A stretch of DNA of 64,000 bases, from the NCBI RefSeq assembly GCF_032854445.1, contig NC_088304.1, forward strand, positions 28,219,732 to 28,283,731, written 5' to 3'. This document shows, in pieces, positions 1-11,230 of the stretch. The DNA comes from Liolophura sinensis. Taxonomy: Eukaryota > Mollusca > Polyplacophora > Chitonida > Chitonidae. The translations under genes were made by a program, and so were the position numbers. How positions within the stretch are numbered: the stretch's first letter is position 1; each line of letters starts with the position of its first letter. A model generated the notes under the pieces. It was not told the origin of the DNA. It made no database searches and worked only from the letters and a program-made list of their open reading frames with translations.

Positions 1-193
1 TTCCTTTACGCTTCTTTCTTTTCTTTACACGTACATGTTTTACATGGGAGCCTAAGTTATAGGTGGAAAATCAGTATATAACCAGATACACGGCGTTGAA
101 AATTTCAATGCGACCTTACACCGTTCATTATTGAGGCTGGTGGCCAGTCATTCGCATTCCTGCGAAGAGATCGGCGAGCTTGATGATGCTGCG

Positions 194-463
194 TCATGCC
201 CAATGAGAAACAGCAATCCCCACTTTTACGTCTAAATCCACGACCTCCCACGCACAGACTGGTTGTGTACTAGCAGCTTGACCGTTGTCAGAAACCGAAC
301 GCCTGGACAATATATCAGTCAATAACCGGGGCCTGGTCAGCGTGTAGTAATGAAGGCACGGTTTGTGTAAAACAAAGCTAATGTTGGAAATACATGCACA
401 ACTTACACCGATTGGCCATGCAAAAAAGCGTGTGTGTAGATGTAAAAGGCCCAGATGACACAC
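194..463 (-). other. Arm sequence 1-1,690 with no recognised gene
   Basis: A minus-strand open frame of 89 codons lies here and its mirror is near 34,990-35,260, but the translation resembles no family I know. The rest of 1-1,690 is AT-rich and also has a mirror in the right arm (33,000-35,457). I see no splice-site-bounded exon and treat the stretch as intron or intergenic DNA. Confidence 0.4.
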
Positions 464-1686
464 TGTATAACGTTCATATGGCTTTATTCTGAAGACGAAT
501 GAAAAGGGAATTTCGTTAGGACATAATCAAAACGTGGCGATCGTCTCAAGGATGGTAAATGAGTGCGTGACCCCACAATCCTTTGCGTCTGAAGTCACGC
601 TGTCCCAAACACACCAACACTCATTCCTTATGTTATTCATTACAGGTTATGAAAAGTACTAACAGAAAATTGTGCCACAATGATAGTTAACAGAAAAAAA
701 AATGTTACAAAAGATGGTTACTTCAGTGTGGTGAGATTGCACATGTATATGGGGCCTCACATAGATCTATGGAAGGAGGAGTGGTGTCCAATGGCAAAGG
801 GTTGACCAATCACAACTGGTGTACAAATCACATGATCAAGAGAACATATACGCGATATATGTCTACAGGTTAAATCAATGGGTTCCAATTACTACCTCTT
901 GAATTGGGTACTTTCGTTTTTACGAATTTAGCGAGAAAGCTCTTGATGGTAGCCTAAATCCATTGGCACAGATCGGAAAGGGCATGTTTTGGGCTACAGT
1001 TTGGTGCACGTTTCACATTTGTGGCTTCCATAGTTCTCAAGTTACATGTCATTAAAATTACGTAAATAAATTTCTGTAGCGCTGTTACAAAATCAGATAA
1101 ATAATACCTTTGGTATGGCCCATTGTATTTAAATGAGGCACGTCTGTGAATGGTTTTCACACGTCATACAGAAAATTGTTTCACCAAGTAATACGCTAAG
1201 CGCATACTGGTGTTCAGCATGCCAAAAAATATATGAATAAATTCCCTGCTCGTTGAAATCCGATAAAGTTTATTACATGTCCATATTTTGCCTTTTTAAA
1301 GATTTTTTAACTAGATACCAATTTCTTTCTCAAACTTTACTTCGAGGTCTTTGAGCAGTATGGTATCATATGTATATAGAGTAAATGTAGTCAGATTTAT
1401 TTAGCGCATTTTCACTTTAAGATGTTTAAAACATTTTCACTAAAAATGGCCGCCATGTCACATGACTTCTGGAAGCAAACTTCATACACAATATACCATA
1501 CACTTGTCTGTTCTGCGAAACAAACACCAATGGTTTTAATGCTAGTGTTGTATATGTATCCTAATTTGCATATTTAAACACACTAAAAATTAATCATTTT
1601 CCAAAAAATTTAAAGGAGGATTTTTATACACGACTAACATTGAGCAAACTAGAATTGTATATCAATGGTTCACATTCAGTAAAAAA

Positions 1687-1830
1687 TTGAAGCCAGTTGG
1701 TCCAACCCTTAAGTCAAATACTTGCTCTCGTCCGAACCGTTTAAGAAATTCGGTTTTTAGTATGCCCAGTGTGTCGATCTGTGACGCAGGAATACTCTCG
1801 TACCATGTTTCTGTGGCACCGTCGATAAAC
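1687..1830 (-). pseudogene. Gag-like relic of an LTR retrotransposon, left arm
   Basis: Read on the minus strand, the frame gives a short gag-like stretch containing ETWYESIPASQIDTLGKL and then a phenylalanine-leucine-lysine-rich run. This resembles the retrotransposon gag core found in Gypsy-type elements, where a tryptophan-tyrosine pair is followed by a helix and F..R. The mirror copy at 32,807-32,960 reads on the plus strand. Only about 45 codons survive, with no polymerase alongside, so this is a fragment. Confidence 0.5.
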
Positions 1831-2610
1831 AGGGGAAATGCAGCATGTGCTATTTCGTCTGTGTTGTATTCTGTATTTCATCAATGACAGAACTTCATCA
1901 AAAAGATAAGAAACATCTTTGGCACAAGATAATATCCCTTGAACGACTTTGCATCACATACGATATATTAACCGATATAAAAATGAACTGTAAACCTAGA
2001 TAAGCTGTGCTGCTTTATTTACAGTTCCAGTTTGAACTGGACATTCAAAGAGTTCAGATTTATCATGACATCTGTAGACTTGCTTCTGAACTTTGACTCA
2101 GCTTCAAACATCAACAACAGCGCTTCATCTCCAGCATCTTCCTTTCTTAGGTGGATTTTCGCAAATAGACGTTAGTTAGCTAACGTTCGGCTGGGACTGT
2201 TGAATTGTCGGGCGCAGATAGAGTAGTTCCAACGGAACTGGGAACAAGCGCAAACATGTTGTAGACAACCAATATGTTATGCCACTGCACATATTTTTTT
2301 AATCATTACACAATGCAGCTGATGTTTTAACGCTGGAACTTACTTTTCAACATGTGAACTCCTCACATAAATCACAACCAATCAAACCAAATGCAGATTA
2401 AAGTGGATCTATGAAACAATTCAAAGTTAGGTCATTCAGTTAACAACGGTTACAGTACATATCTTTATTGTTAAAAACGTGAGGTTTGAGTAAACATTAG
2501 TGCTGTCTGCCTGAAAAGGTAATTTAATAAAACTTTTGTTGTCCACAAACTGCGCATTCTGTAAAGCTGGAAAAAATCACTTAGATTTTCTAAAATGAAT
2601 AATTTCACAG

Positions 2611-2709
2611 GATGGAAAGACAGCTTTATATGTGGCTGCATCACGTTGTCACGTGGACAGTGTTCGAATTCTGGTGGAACACGGTGCTGATGTCAACACA
2701 CTGAATCAT
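2611..2709 (+). CDS. Ankyrin-repeat exon of ASB-like gene (left arm)
   Basis: The exon is 99 bp, bounded by a TTTCACAG acceptor and a GTAAGT donor, and encodes one complete 33-residue ankyrin repeat in phase 0. It starts DGKTALYVAAS and ends VEHGADVNTLNH, matching the ankyrin consensus G-x-T-x-L-x-x-A-A and G-A-x-V-N. It should precede the exon at 6,015 and the SOCS-box exon at 10,781 in a plus-strand gene. Near-duplicate sequence at about 2,170-2,260 and 2,920-3,010 flanks it. No intact counterpart is seen in the right arm, only a truncated one at 30,926-30,961. Confidence 0.82.
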
Positions 2710-3859
2710 GTAAGTTGTTTTGTGGCATTTTTGATATTAACGCTTGTTGTGTAAGCGTTTATGTAATAGTATCTGTAAAACACGTATTTTTATTTGATTC
2801 TGGTGGTCATAAAACGATTTTCCAATGCTTGAGTATTATTTTTAAATAATAATTTAAAATGGAAACAGTTAGCGTAGTATCCATAGCCTTTTCGTTCCAA
2901 AGGCATCGGCTGTTCATAGACGGTAGTTAGCTGACCTGGCCCGGCTGGAATTTTTAAATTTTCGGGCGCCGATACAGTATTTCCAACGGAACTGCGATGA
3001 AGTGCAAACATGTCTGGCCTCGTTTCATTGGCTTATCCCAGGGTCATCTGCATCCGCGTGTACACCCAGTGAAGAAGCCTGGTTCTTGGATCCATGCGCC
3101 TCCAGTTTAAGACTGGCCCGATCATGGTCTCGCCGGTTTAAGATATAGAGGTTCACTTGAAAACTGAGCAGGCGTACAAAATAGCTGAATGAATGGCAGG
3201 GGTCGGAGACTTCCAATTGTCTCTGCCGAACTCCAACTACCTCTGCAATATCACAGTGTTCTGGTCCATATCAGTAGTTGTCTGACTTGTCTGACAACTC
3301 ATCTGGTTCCAATCCCACAGCTCAAGGCCACCGTCTAGTCCATTTTACAGAATAGTTTCTGATTGCATAAAACGTTCCCGATAACTGTTTAGTCAATATA
3401 AGTCATGCATGCAAGATGGCGCAAAGTAACGTATTAGAAATATGTGTACTGAGAAAAGACTTTTTTAAAGCCTACAAATTTTATTTTGGACTGTGCGCAG
3501 CAGAATGAAAAATATTAAATACTCGATTTACTCCCCTTGAAAATAACATAAGTAACGTACGTGTACCCCCTCCCTTGTATGTTCGATGTATGAAGTCACC
3601 TTGTCCCATTCACTAAAATAATTTATCAAATCCATTTAATCTGATATTCCCCATATGTGTAGCCTAAACATACATTGTTGTAAATGTTGTTTCAATGACA
3701 TGACGATGGCGAAGAAAGAATGACGTACGCTCGTGTATTATTCCTGCAATGTGTCAAAACTGACGACGGGCTAGACTAAATGTGAAGTGCGATTATTACA
3801 GAATAAAGATTTACTTGCAATTTAACCAGGTAAACCTTTACTTTCTGATTTAATTACTC

Positions 3860-4720
3860 CGTTTTCTGATTTGGCGAACGCCTTGCGGTATCAAGGCAAG
3901 AGTGGAAATTCCCCAAAGCTGTAAAAACAGGAGTAACCTGGTGGCCAGATCCCGCCCAGCCTGCCTTGAGCTACTGAAGCATCTGTACACCAGACTTAAA
4001 TACCACATGTCAAACAAATTCAACTGTTTTGTTGGGGAAAACATTAGCAAATGGTCATATGTTACCGATGAAATAGTGCTCATTGTTAACCTACCTAAGT
4101 CAAGGATCTGCTCTAACCGTTCATGCAAATGCTTAAATATTAGAAAATTACACGTTCCCTTGCACCATGGCTGAAACAAATTATTACAGTTGTGTGTAGA
4201 GTTACATTCAATATCATTAAAACAATGCAAAGGAATTAGGCGTGGGGTATGGTACTCCATAAGCAAAATCTTGGTTTGTACAGGAATTCAACACTATAAA
4301 ATGCAACTAAAGACGTACAGCATAGAGAGTATAAACAGAGCAGAGGCCACAGTGTGATAGCTGGTAACAAATGGTAACACGTAACCGGTGAAATACGGCC
4401 TCTTGTCAATTTACCACAGTCAGGTTTTTATTGTGACTGTCCATGTAACGGCATAGATAGTAGCAATTTACACGCGCACTACACCATGGCTTAAGCAGAA
4501 TTAGGTAAAAAATGCGGTGATGTTAATTGCAATTTATTAAACGTCACTAGAATTACTCAAAAAGCTGTGTTGTCATCACATTTAACATAACAATCAAGGA
4601 TGCTTAGTCCACAAGCAGAATCCACTTACAACATAGAGAGCAAAACCAAAGTAGTTCTGGGTGATCATTTCCCAAGTATCACACTGTCGTTACTGTTCTG
4701 CTTTTACTCTCTATTCTGTA
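3860..4720 (-). repeat. Two unclassified ~400-bp interspersed repeats (left arm)
   Basis: Roughly 3,990-4,270 and 4,290-4,655 are diverged copies, minus orientation, of a repeat family also found at 5,679-5,985, 27,780-28,490, 46,730-47,160, 50,085-50,450 and 58,705-59,065. Hallmarks are a GTGACGTCTAATAAATTGCA segment in the middle and an end reading TTTACTCTCTATGCTGTA. At 4,624-4,722 an extra 100-bp fold-back pairs CTTACAacATAGAGAG with CTCTCTATtcTGTAAG. I recognise no coding capacity and cannot assign a class. Confidence 0.6.
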
Positions 4721-4824
4721 AGTCTTTTATAGTATTTATAAGTTATTTCCCCTCTTGAAACAGTGGGCAGTGGCGAGAAAAATCAGTGTGAAAAAAATTT
4801 GAGCTCCACTGCAATTTGAACATT

Positions 4825-5350
4825 TCATAGGGTGCTAGCTGCGGAAACCCTCATTGGGCTGAGTTGTTTAGGTATATATTTTGAAATCAATATTTCGGTC
4901 CGGCTATGTAAGGGATTGTGGGCTGATACGAAAAACGGTATATCCGAAATAGTTTTCAGAGGCAACAGGCTTATAACCCGTTGTTTCGTACCACATTCAA
5001 TTTGAATGTCACCTGATCTCAGCTTCTTAAATCTCCTTCTCAAAAAGCTTGACCTCCCCTGCAGAGCCGTTAATGCATGTAGCATTGCAGAGGAGTATCG
5101 CTGGGAAGGACGAAATCGACTGAGCGGGAGACAGGAAACTTAGAACTAAGCGCAAAAGTGGAGTCTTGGGCCGGAGTCTGAGTCTTAGTCTCGTAAGACT
5201 AACCAGCCTCAGGATCCCGTCCTCCACGTTTTACGGGTGGCAACCCACGGGCAACAGGTCGCTACCCGGTTGTCTCTCATATGAATCGATAAAATGTAGG
5301 CCTATTTCATTCACTGGGCCTAAACGACAACGTTGTCTAGAAAACTAGGG
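4825..5350. other. Conserved arm block of unknown nature
   Basis: This block is well preserved between the arms (mirror 27,150-27,690) and is open over 86 codons on the minus strand (131 codons in the right arm). The translation resembles no known family, and overlapping open frames exist on the other strand, so open length alone is weak evidence. It may be part of an unclassified repeat. Confidence 0.3.
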
Positions 5351-5529
5351 ACCTATTCGTCCTACCCAACGGGGGCGGTCAGTTTTGAAGTATTCCAAGT
5401 TAAATAATATTTGCCCCGAGGAATTCCGCGTTTCCATTGCCAAAGATATAATCATGTATGGATGCAGAGGAACACATTGTTGTCGTTGTTTTAGCTTTGC
5501 CCTATATGCTGTAAGTCTTTTATACTATT

Positions 5530-5677
5530 TATTTATTTATTTGGCTGTTGTTTCACGCTGTAACCAAGAATATTTCACTTACATGACGACGACCAGCATT
5601 ATGGTGGGAGGAAACCGGGCAGGGCCCGTGGGAAACCCACGACAATTCGCAGGTTGCTGGCAGGCCTTCTCACGTAC
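5530..5677 (-). mobile_element. 5'-truncated SINE with 11-bp target duplication
   Basis: This is a minus-strand copy of the window's SINE body, from the A/T-rich tail to the GCAGGTTGCTGGCAGGCC segment, without the tRNA-like head. It is flanked by TTTATACTATT at 5,519-5,529 and 5,678-5,688. The target is a copy of the unclassified interspersed repeat, which continues on both sides. The same insertion is present in the right arm (26,836-26,983), so it predates the split of the arms. Confidence 0.8.
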
Positions 5678-5678
5678 T

Positions 5679-5990
5679 TTATACTATTGTATTCCTGCAC
5701 AAATCAGGATCTGAGTAATTCTTGACCAGTGACGTCCAATAAATTGCTATTTATATCACTGCACTTTTTTTCTTTTGTACCGAATTTTGATTAATTCATG
5801 AGGATAGGAGCTATCGCCGCTGTTTTAGTATTTACATGAACTCTTAGAATAGTTCCCTTTGTGAAGTAGATTAAAAATAGGCCGTGTTTCATCGGTTGCG
5901 TGTGATCATTTGCCGACTGTCTGAGTGTCGTCGCTTCTCTTGACTTTACTCTCTTGGCTGTAATTCTTTTATAGTCTTCATATCAATGCT
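5679..5990 (+). repeat. Unclassified interspersed repeat next to ankyrin exon
   Basis: This is a plus-orientation copy of the ~400-bp family, from TTGTATTCCTGC to the TTACTCTCTTGGCTGTAATTC end, stopping about 25 bp before the ankyrin exon at 6,015. It is interrupted at its left side by the SINE at 5,530-5,677. Confidence 0.55.
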
Positions 5991-6014
5991 TAAACTGATT
6001 ATTCTATAATACAG

Positions 6015-6113
6015 TCTGGCAAGTGTGTTCTGCTTGAGGCAATGGACATGAAGGAGACACCACTTGTGGCCTATCTTCTTAAAGAGGGAGCAGTGTTACC
6101 AACTTTAGCCCAG
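6015..6113 (+). CDS. Ankyrin-like repeat exon of ASB-like gene (left arm)
   Basis: The exon is 99 bp between an ATACAG acceptor and a GTATGT donor, giving 33 codons in phase 0. The peptide starts SGKCVLLEAMDMKETPLVAYL and ends LKEGAVLPTLAQ. It is a diverged ankyrin repeat: the T-P-L-H core is lost, but the A-x-x-x..V..LL..GA spacing remains. The mirror exon at 26,400-26,498 has the same length and splice sites with four residue changes. That conservation suggests both copies have been under some coding constraint. Confidence 0.8.
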
Positions 6114-6842
6114 GTATGTCAGTTTATAAGAGAAATGTGAGTGCTGATGAAGATAAAAGCAAGAAGGCTTTTTCATCATATACAGTCTATAGGCTTCGAA
6201 ACAAACAATACTGTATGAGATGTCAATCAAAATTAACGTTCTGGCTCAATAATTGCGCGACAAATTTCCAACACAACGTTTGACATAAAAAAACCCAAAC
6301 TTTGAGCAAATTATAAGAATCGGTCAACAGTTGTCAATGATCCCGAACAAAGCCACAATAAAATATTAAACAATTTGAAATACCCTGAAAATGATGTTAA
6401 CACTACTTCCTGTCGTTTTCTGCAATTGCTATCTTGTGATCGTCCAACGCTGATTTGCATATACTTATGCAAAATATAATACCCTTAGATGTCTAATAAC
6501 ATTAGATGGCATGAATAAGGTATAGTGGCAACCGTGCGACTGTGCTTCTCTTCTGTCTGTGCGATCTTTGGTTCTGTGCAATCGTTTGTTCTGGTTTCTG
6601 TGGGACTACATTACTGTTGGGAAACCCAACACGGTTTAAAAGATGTATCCTTAGCACAGGTAAGCTATTTTCGGATGTTTTACAGATATTCGACTTCATT
6701 TGGTTCCAATATACTAAAATGAAATGCAACTATATAATTATGGTCAACTCCTCTTAAGACACTGTTGCCAGCTTTACCACACAACTACACTATGACGCCC
6801 GTATTATCGTGTCCCCTGCGTCTTCGTCATATTATTTAAAAA

Positions 6843-7533
6843 ATGTCAAACTCAAAGCATACATTCCTAGAAACTGGCAATGAATGTTGGTACCTGCCGC
6901 TCTTTGGAGTGTACCATCCGCAAAAGAAAGATCAGATACCTTGTGTTTTCGACGCATCAGCACAGTGCGAGAGAATATCTCTGAACAATGTACTGCTCAC
7001 TGGCCCTGACCTGACAAATAACTTGTTGGGGATCCTGCTGCGATTCCGTAAGGAGAACGTGGCCATCACAGCAGATATAGAGCCGAGGTTCTATTGCTTC
7101 TATGTGCGCCGGATCATCGGAATTTCCTCTGTTCTTGTGGTATCGGAATAACACTGCGGACATGCCACTTGTGGAATATCGCATGTGCATCCGTGTATTT
7201 GGAAACTATTCGGCTATTGCGACTTATGGATTGGGCAAAATCGCTACCAAGGGTGAGGAGTCCTACGGGAAAGACACGAAGGAATTTGTGGAGAGGGATT
7301 TCTATGTAGACGATGGTATCACACCCCTAACCATGTATGAAGGAGCAGTGGACTTACTCCAGAGAACTCGTCAATCTTTGAAGACTGGCGGTAACCTTCG
7401 ACTCCGTAAGATAGCTTCAAATTCTGTTGATGCCATGGATGCCTTCCCTGCAACAGAGCTAGGTAAAGACCTTCGAGGCTTAGATTTAGGATCAGATCAT
7501 TTACCCATGCAACGAAGCCTGGTACTGTTGTGA
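6843..7533 (+). pseudogene. BEL/Pao reverse transcriptase relic (left arm)
   Basis: The frame opens with WYLPLFGVYHPQKKDQIPCV and continues with SLNNVLLTGPDLTNNLLG and TADIE, the hallmark palm region of BEL/Pao reverse transcriptases. Two small frameshifts near 7,110-7,135 break it. The downstream frame resumes with FLWYRNN and reaches the catalytic FYVDDGI at 7,300-7,320 (YVDD at 7,303-7,314), ending at a stop at 7,531. Gag and protease, which should precede it, are missing in this arm; sequence jumps from shared flank (about 6,780) straight into the polymerase. The mirror arm has gag and protease but no RT. Confidence 0.88.
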
Positions 7534-7559
7534 GACAACTCGGATAACTTCACCTTCAA

Positions 7560-8570
7560 GGCATCCTCTAGTGATAAATCGTATACGAGGAGAGGAATTC
7601 TGTCGTCAGTGAATAGTTTGTATGATCCTCTTGGGTTTGTCGCGCCAGTCTCTCTTCAAGGAAAGTTGCTTCTGCGGGAGCTCATCACGCACACTAAGGG
7701 TTGGGACGAACCTCTGTCACATGACCTTGAACAACGATGAGAGCACTGGAAGGATTCTGTCAGGTCTCTGGAGAATTTGAACATATGAAGAATCTACGCA
7801 ACAACATCCCTAGCAGACATACCAGAAACGGATATTCAAATCTTCTGTGACGCTTCAGAGAAGGCCATCGCCGCAGCCGCCTATTTAAAGGCGACTACGG
7901 ACAGAGAAACTTGGTAATTTGTTCTGGGCAAAGCAAAGGTGTCCCCACCTTACGCTCAGACCACACCACACCTAGAACTGTGTGCAGCCGTCCTGGCTGT
8001 GGAGATATCTGAAGTCATTTCAGAGCTCCTTAAAATCCAGCCCAACAAGGTCAGATTTTTAACGGACAGTAAGATTGTTCTCGGATACATCGCCAGCGAA
8101 ACTGGGAGATTCTGTGTATATGTGTCAGCAGGATATTGAAATCAACTAATCCAGAACAATGGTCATTCGTACCAACACATGCCGATCCAGCTGATAAAGC
8201 AACTCGAGTGACAACGCCTACAGAGAAAGCCATTGGCACATGGCTACGAGGTCCGGCAAAAGGCTTCGAAGAAACCAATAACTTCTCACCCTTGGTCGAA
8301 CTGGACAATCAAACAATCACTCTATCAACATCAGCGTCTCCACCTCCAGGACTCGGATCAAGTCGCTTTGAGCGCTTTTCCACATGGCAGGAACTGACCA
8401 GGACGTTAAGCAACGTGAAGCACATATGCCGTAGATTTAAAGGTGAAACATGTCAACATGGTCGTGGAAGGCAGGTGTCTCAGGATTGCAAGGATGTTAT
8501 GACCACGAAGGATGCCGAATATTACATGATTCAGGTGGTTCAGCAAGAACAGCACAGCAGAGAACTCTGA
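7560..8570 (+). pseudogene. BEL/Pao RNase H and linker relic (left arm)
   Basis: Interrupted frames continue the Pao polyprotein. PLGFVAPVSLQGKLLLREL lies at about 7,630-7,690, the RNase H core (IQIFCDASEKA, then HLELCAAVLAVEISE and VRFLTDSKIVLGYI) at about 7,825-8,100, and the linker that joins RNase H to integrase (WLRGP, FSPLVELDNQT) at 8,136-8,570. Stops (for example near 7,739 and 7,787) and frame changes (near 8,130) make it non-coding. The order RT, RNase H, integrase is that of BEL/Pao and Gypsy elements. Confidence 0.82.
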
Positions 8571-8609
8571 GCAATTTTTAAGAACGGGACTTACCCAAAG
8601 GACAGCCCC

Positions 8610-9390
8610 TTGCTGCCCTTAAATCCTCTATTGGATGCAGAGGGCTTACGCAGAGCAGGTGGACGACTAGGCAACGCTGATATAAGCAAACTTGACAAAC
8701 ACCTTATCGTTAGGCTGTGGAATGTCGTGACTAGGGAAACCCGTGGTGGGCAGGCTAACAGTAAACGTTGGGCAGTCCTGTTCACATGTCTATCGACTAG
8801 AACCGTCCATTTAGAGGCTGTGGAAGAGATGTCATCTTCAAGTTTCATAAATGCTCTTAGAAAATTCATATCTATTCGAGGAGCCGTCACTCAGTTCAGA
8901 TCCGATAAAGGAACTAACTTCGTAGGAGCAACGGATAGCTTAAAGATAGACGCCATAAATGTGGAGTTTGGACCTACGAAGAATTTTCTGTATAACAAGG
9001 GAACAACCTGGCTTTTCAACCGTTCACATTCCTGCCACATGCGAGGCGTGTGGGAACGCATGATTGGTGTCACCCGAAGGATTTTGTACTCGATATTGAT
9101 GGACATATCAGGCAAAAACTTAACCCACGAACCACTAACTACATTTCCGTTAGAGGTGATAATAAGCGATCGTTCCATTGTTCCAGTCAACACGGATCCG
9201 GAATCTCAGTAAGTTTATTCCCTTCACAATTGTTGACACGGAAAAGCAACCAAGTGATGGAACCCCTAGGATACTGGAGTAGTACAGACCTTTATAAGGC
9301 CCAGTGGAAACGAGTTCAGACAATGGCTGATACATTCTGGAAGAGATGGCGTTGTGAGTACTTGAAAGTGAAAAGTGGACAGTCCCAATA
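8610..9390 (+). pseudogene. BEL/Pao integrase relic (left arm)
   Basis: The frame begins with the zinc-binding entry segment (LDAEGLRRAGGRLGNA). It then shows RWAVLFTCLSTRTVHLEAVE, QFRSDKGTNFVGA with the second catalytic Asp, and MRGVWERMIGVTR with the catalytic Glu. A short internal deletion near 8,725-8,755 joins RLWN to RGGQANSKRW, removing the H-x-x-C-x-x-C segment and the first catalytic Asp region. After 9,200 the frame shifts into the C-terminal segment (YWSSTDLYKAQWKRVQTMAD, FWKRWRCEYL). The mirror in the right arm at 23,030-23,758 carries a related deletion, so the deletion predates the arms. Confidence 0.87.
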
Positions 9391-9646
9391 AGTACAAAGG
9401 AGACGTCGTCTAATTGAAAGACAAGCACGCTCATTGCGATGAATAGCCTGTAGGTCTGGTCGCTTGACCGCTTCCTGGAATAGATGGGAAAGTGTGGAAA
9501 GCCGAAATTCGCATTGGGATTTGAACAGCTACTTCAGGTGACACCCCAGTAACCAATGACATCGAAGTATGGCATCTTTACAGATACAAGGCGGGAAGCG
9601 TATTGTGACCGCCGTTACAGAGAGTATCATTCTACCAACGATTTGA

Positions 9647-9870
9647 GGGCTTCCGTGGTTGAGTTGGTTAGCGCGCTAGCACAGCATAATGACCCAGGAG
9701 TCTCTCACCGATGCGGCCGCTGTGATTTCATGTACAGCTCATGCTGGCTCTTCGGCCGTAAGTGGGAAGGTCTGTCTGCTACCTGCGGATGGTCGTGGGT
9801 TTCCCCCAGCCAGTGCCCGGTTTTCACCCACCATAATGCTGGCCGCCGTCGTATAAGTGAAATATTCTTT
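9647..9870 (+). mobile_element. tRNA-headed SINE (left arm)
   Basis: This SINE has a full head starting GGGCTTCCGTGG, with box A-like and box B-like segments, then the conserved body (GGATGGTCGTGGGTTTCCCC, CACCCACCATAATGCTGG) ending at AAATATTC. The usual A/T-rich tail is missing and no target duplication is obvious. It sits just 3' of the Pao integrase and next to a sequence (9,871-9,970) also repeated at 25,262-25,362, possibly an LTR remnant. The mirror copy is at 22,520-22,754. Confidence 0.82.
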
Positions 9871-10500
9871 CGTGAATTGCTCATGGTTCACAGCGGTGCC
9901 ATTTTACCGATTCACCACGCGGTAGTCGAACTATGATATTATACTAACTGGAATAATTTCCACTTATGATGAAAAGAAGCTGTTTTATTGTCCATGTGTA
10001 TAGTTTAGTTGAGTATATGTTGCACATAAAAAAGTGTAATAACATGGTAAAAGGAAATATTGAATAAACCACGTTGTAAGACCTAAAGTACACAGTGTAA
10101 GCATAATCTCTGCTCCATATACGCGTAGTGATACATACATAAGTAATGTGGCTGTACGTATTTTCATTCTGATGTGTTTAAGGTAGTCCGTTTATTAAAG
10201 CAGGGATGTAACTCGAAGTCTCATATGATACAAGGTATACAATGTGGATGTTATTGAGTTGAAACAACCGTACTGGATGACAATCATGTTATTCTGTTAC
10301 TGATAAACTGTTGCCTTTTTCTTTTCTATAGACTTTTACCCTTACATTCTCCATGCAACTATGGATCGTGCGGTCATTAAACTGCCAAAGTAACTTAATG
10401 ACCTGTCGTTGGTTTAGTTATTGGAGTGTGCGGGTTAACTTAGTGTATTTCCCACTCTTTGTGGGAAGAGGCATGATATATATATATATATAATAAATAC
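9871..10500. other. Possible Pao LTR remnant and AT-rich arm sequence
   Basis: The first 100 bp (GTGAATTGCTCATGG to TAATTTCCACTTATG) recur in the right arm both at 22,430-22,520 and at 25,262-25,362, on either side of the Pao relic, as expected for LTR pieces. From about 9,980 to 10,500 the DNA is AT-rich and shared with 21,910-22,420; I see no gene. Confidence 0.4.
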
Positions 10501-10502
10501 AT

Positions 10503-10650
10503 ATGGCCCACGTCTGTCAGCAACCAGCGGGTGGTCGTGGGTTTCATTCGGGGTCTGTCCTCTGTTCCCCTACCATATTGTTGGCCTACGACTTACCAGT
10601 AAAATATTCTAGATTACGGCGTAAAACTTCAATCGAATCAATAAATAAAT
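10503..10650 (+). mobile_element. Old SINE fragment (left arm)
   Basis: This is a diverged copy of the SINE body (CAGCAACCAGCGGGTGGTCG, then AAATATTCTAGATTACGGCG and an AATAAATAAAT tail) without the head. It is shared with the right arm (21,745-21,900), so it is older than the arm split. Confidence 0.65.
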
Positions 10651-10780
10651 ACGTATCGTCTCGTGGGTCATTATGTACAATTACCATCATGCGCGAAAAC
10701 AACACATTTACATGAAATAACCGATGCGCGAGAAATCTTCAATATTTGCTTTTGACTATTTTATTTCATATTTGTTCCAG

Positions 10781-11230
10781 AATAATTCCAACAAGGGAGT
10801 CGTAACAAGTTATCTGCGCGGCCTAACAAAGGACGATACAGCCCTAATAGAGGTAATCCTTGAAGGCCTGTCCGGCGAAGAAAGAAATGAAGTAATCGAA
10901 AATGCACATCTGTCGGATTATCTGTCTCCAGAAGCAATGGCTCAAATACGGTCTGCACCCGGCACTGTGCTTAGCCTAGAAAAGCACTGCCGAAAAGCAA
11001 TCCGACGATCTCTCAACATGGCTGCTCACAGACGAGGGATGTCGGCATCCATCAGACAGCTATCACTACTTCCAAAACATGTGCAGGGCTTCTTGATGAT
11101 GAATGAAGTCCAGTATAATCTTGCTAGAGTATATGGGTATGGTTATTATGACGATGATGATGACTATGACGATTATAATGACTCTAGCTATGACGATTAT
11201 GAAGATGATACTGATAGTGAATGGTACTGA
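10781..11230 (+). CDS. Terminal exon: SOCS box and acidic tail of ASB-like protein (left arm)
   Basis: The acceptor TTTGTTCCAG ends at 10,780. The frame then runs 149 codons to TGA at 11,228-11,230 and joins in phase 0 with the 99-bp ankyrin exons. The middle contains a SOCS-box-like segment starting SLEKHCRKAIRRSL and closing with LLPKHVQGFL, matching the S-L-x-x-x-C-R..IR..L plus L-P-x-x-L/V-x-x-F/Y-L pattern of ankyrin-SOCS-box proteins. In that family this segment binds Elongin B/C and recruits Cullin 5. The usual family ends shortly after the box. Here about 38 residues follow, including a run rich in Asp and Tyr encoded by GAT/GAC triplets. The N-terminal part (about residues 1-60) may be a final degenerate ankyrin region. 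Confidence 0.82.
   Translation, partial: NNSNKGVVTSYLRGLTKDDTALIEVILEGLSGEERNEVIENAHLSDYLSPEAMAQIRSAPGTVLSLEKHCRKAIRRSLNMAAHRRGMSASIRQLSLLPKHVQGFLMMNEVQYNLARVYGYGYYDDDDDYDDYNDSSYDDYEDDTDSEWY

Noticed and set aside
4825-5227. Conserved open frames shared by both arms (mirror 27,150-27,690) as a host gene
   Set aside because: Open on several frames and both strands, no recognisable domain, no splice context; shared presence is explained by the palindrome itself.
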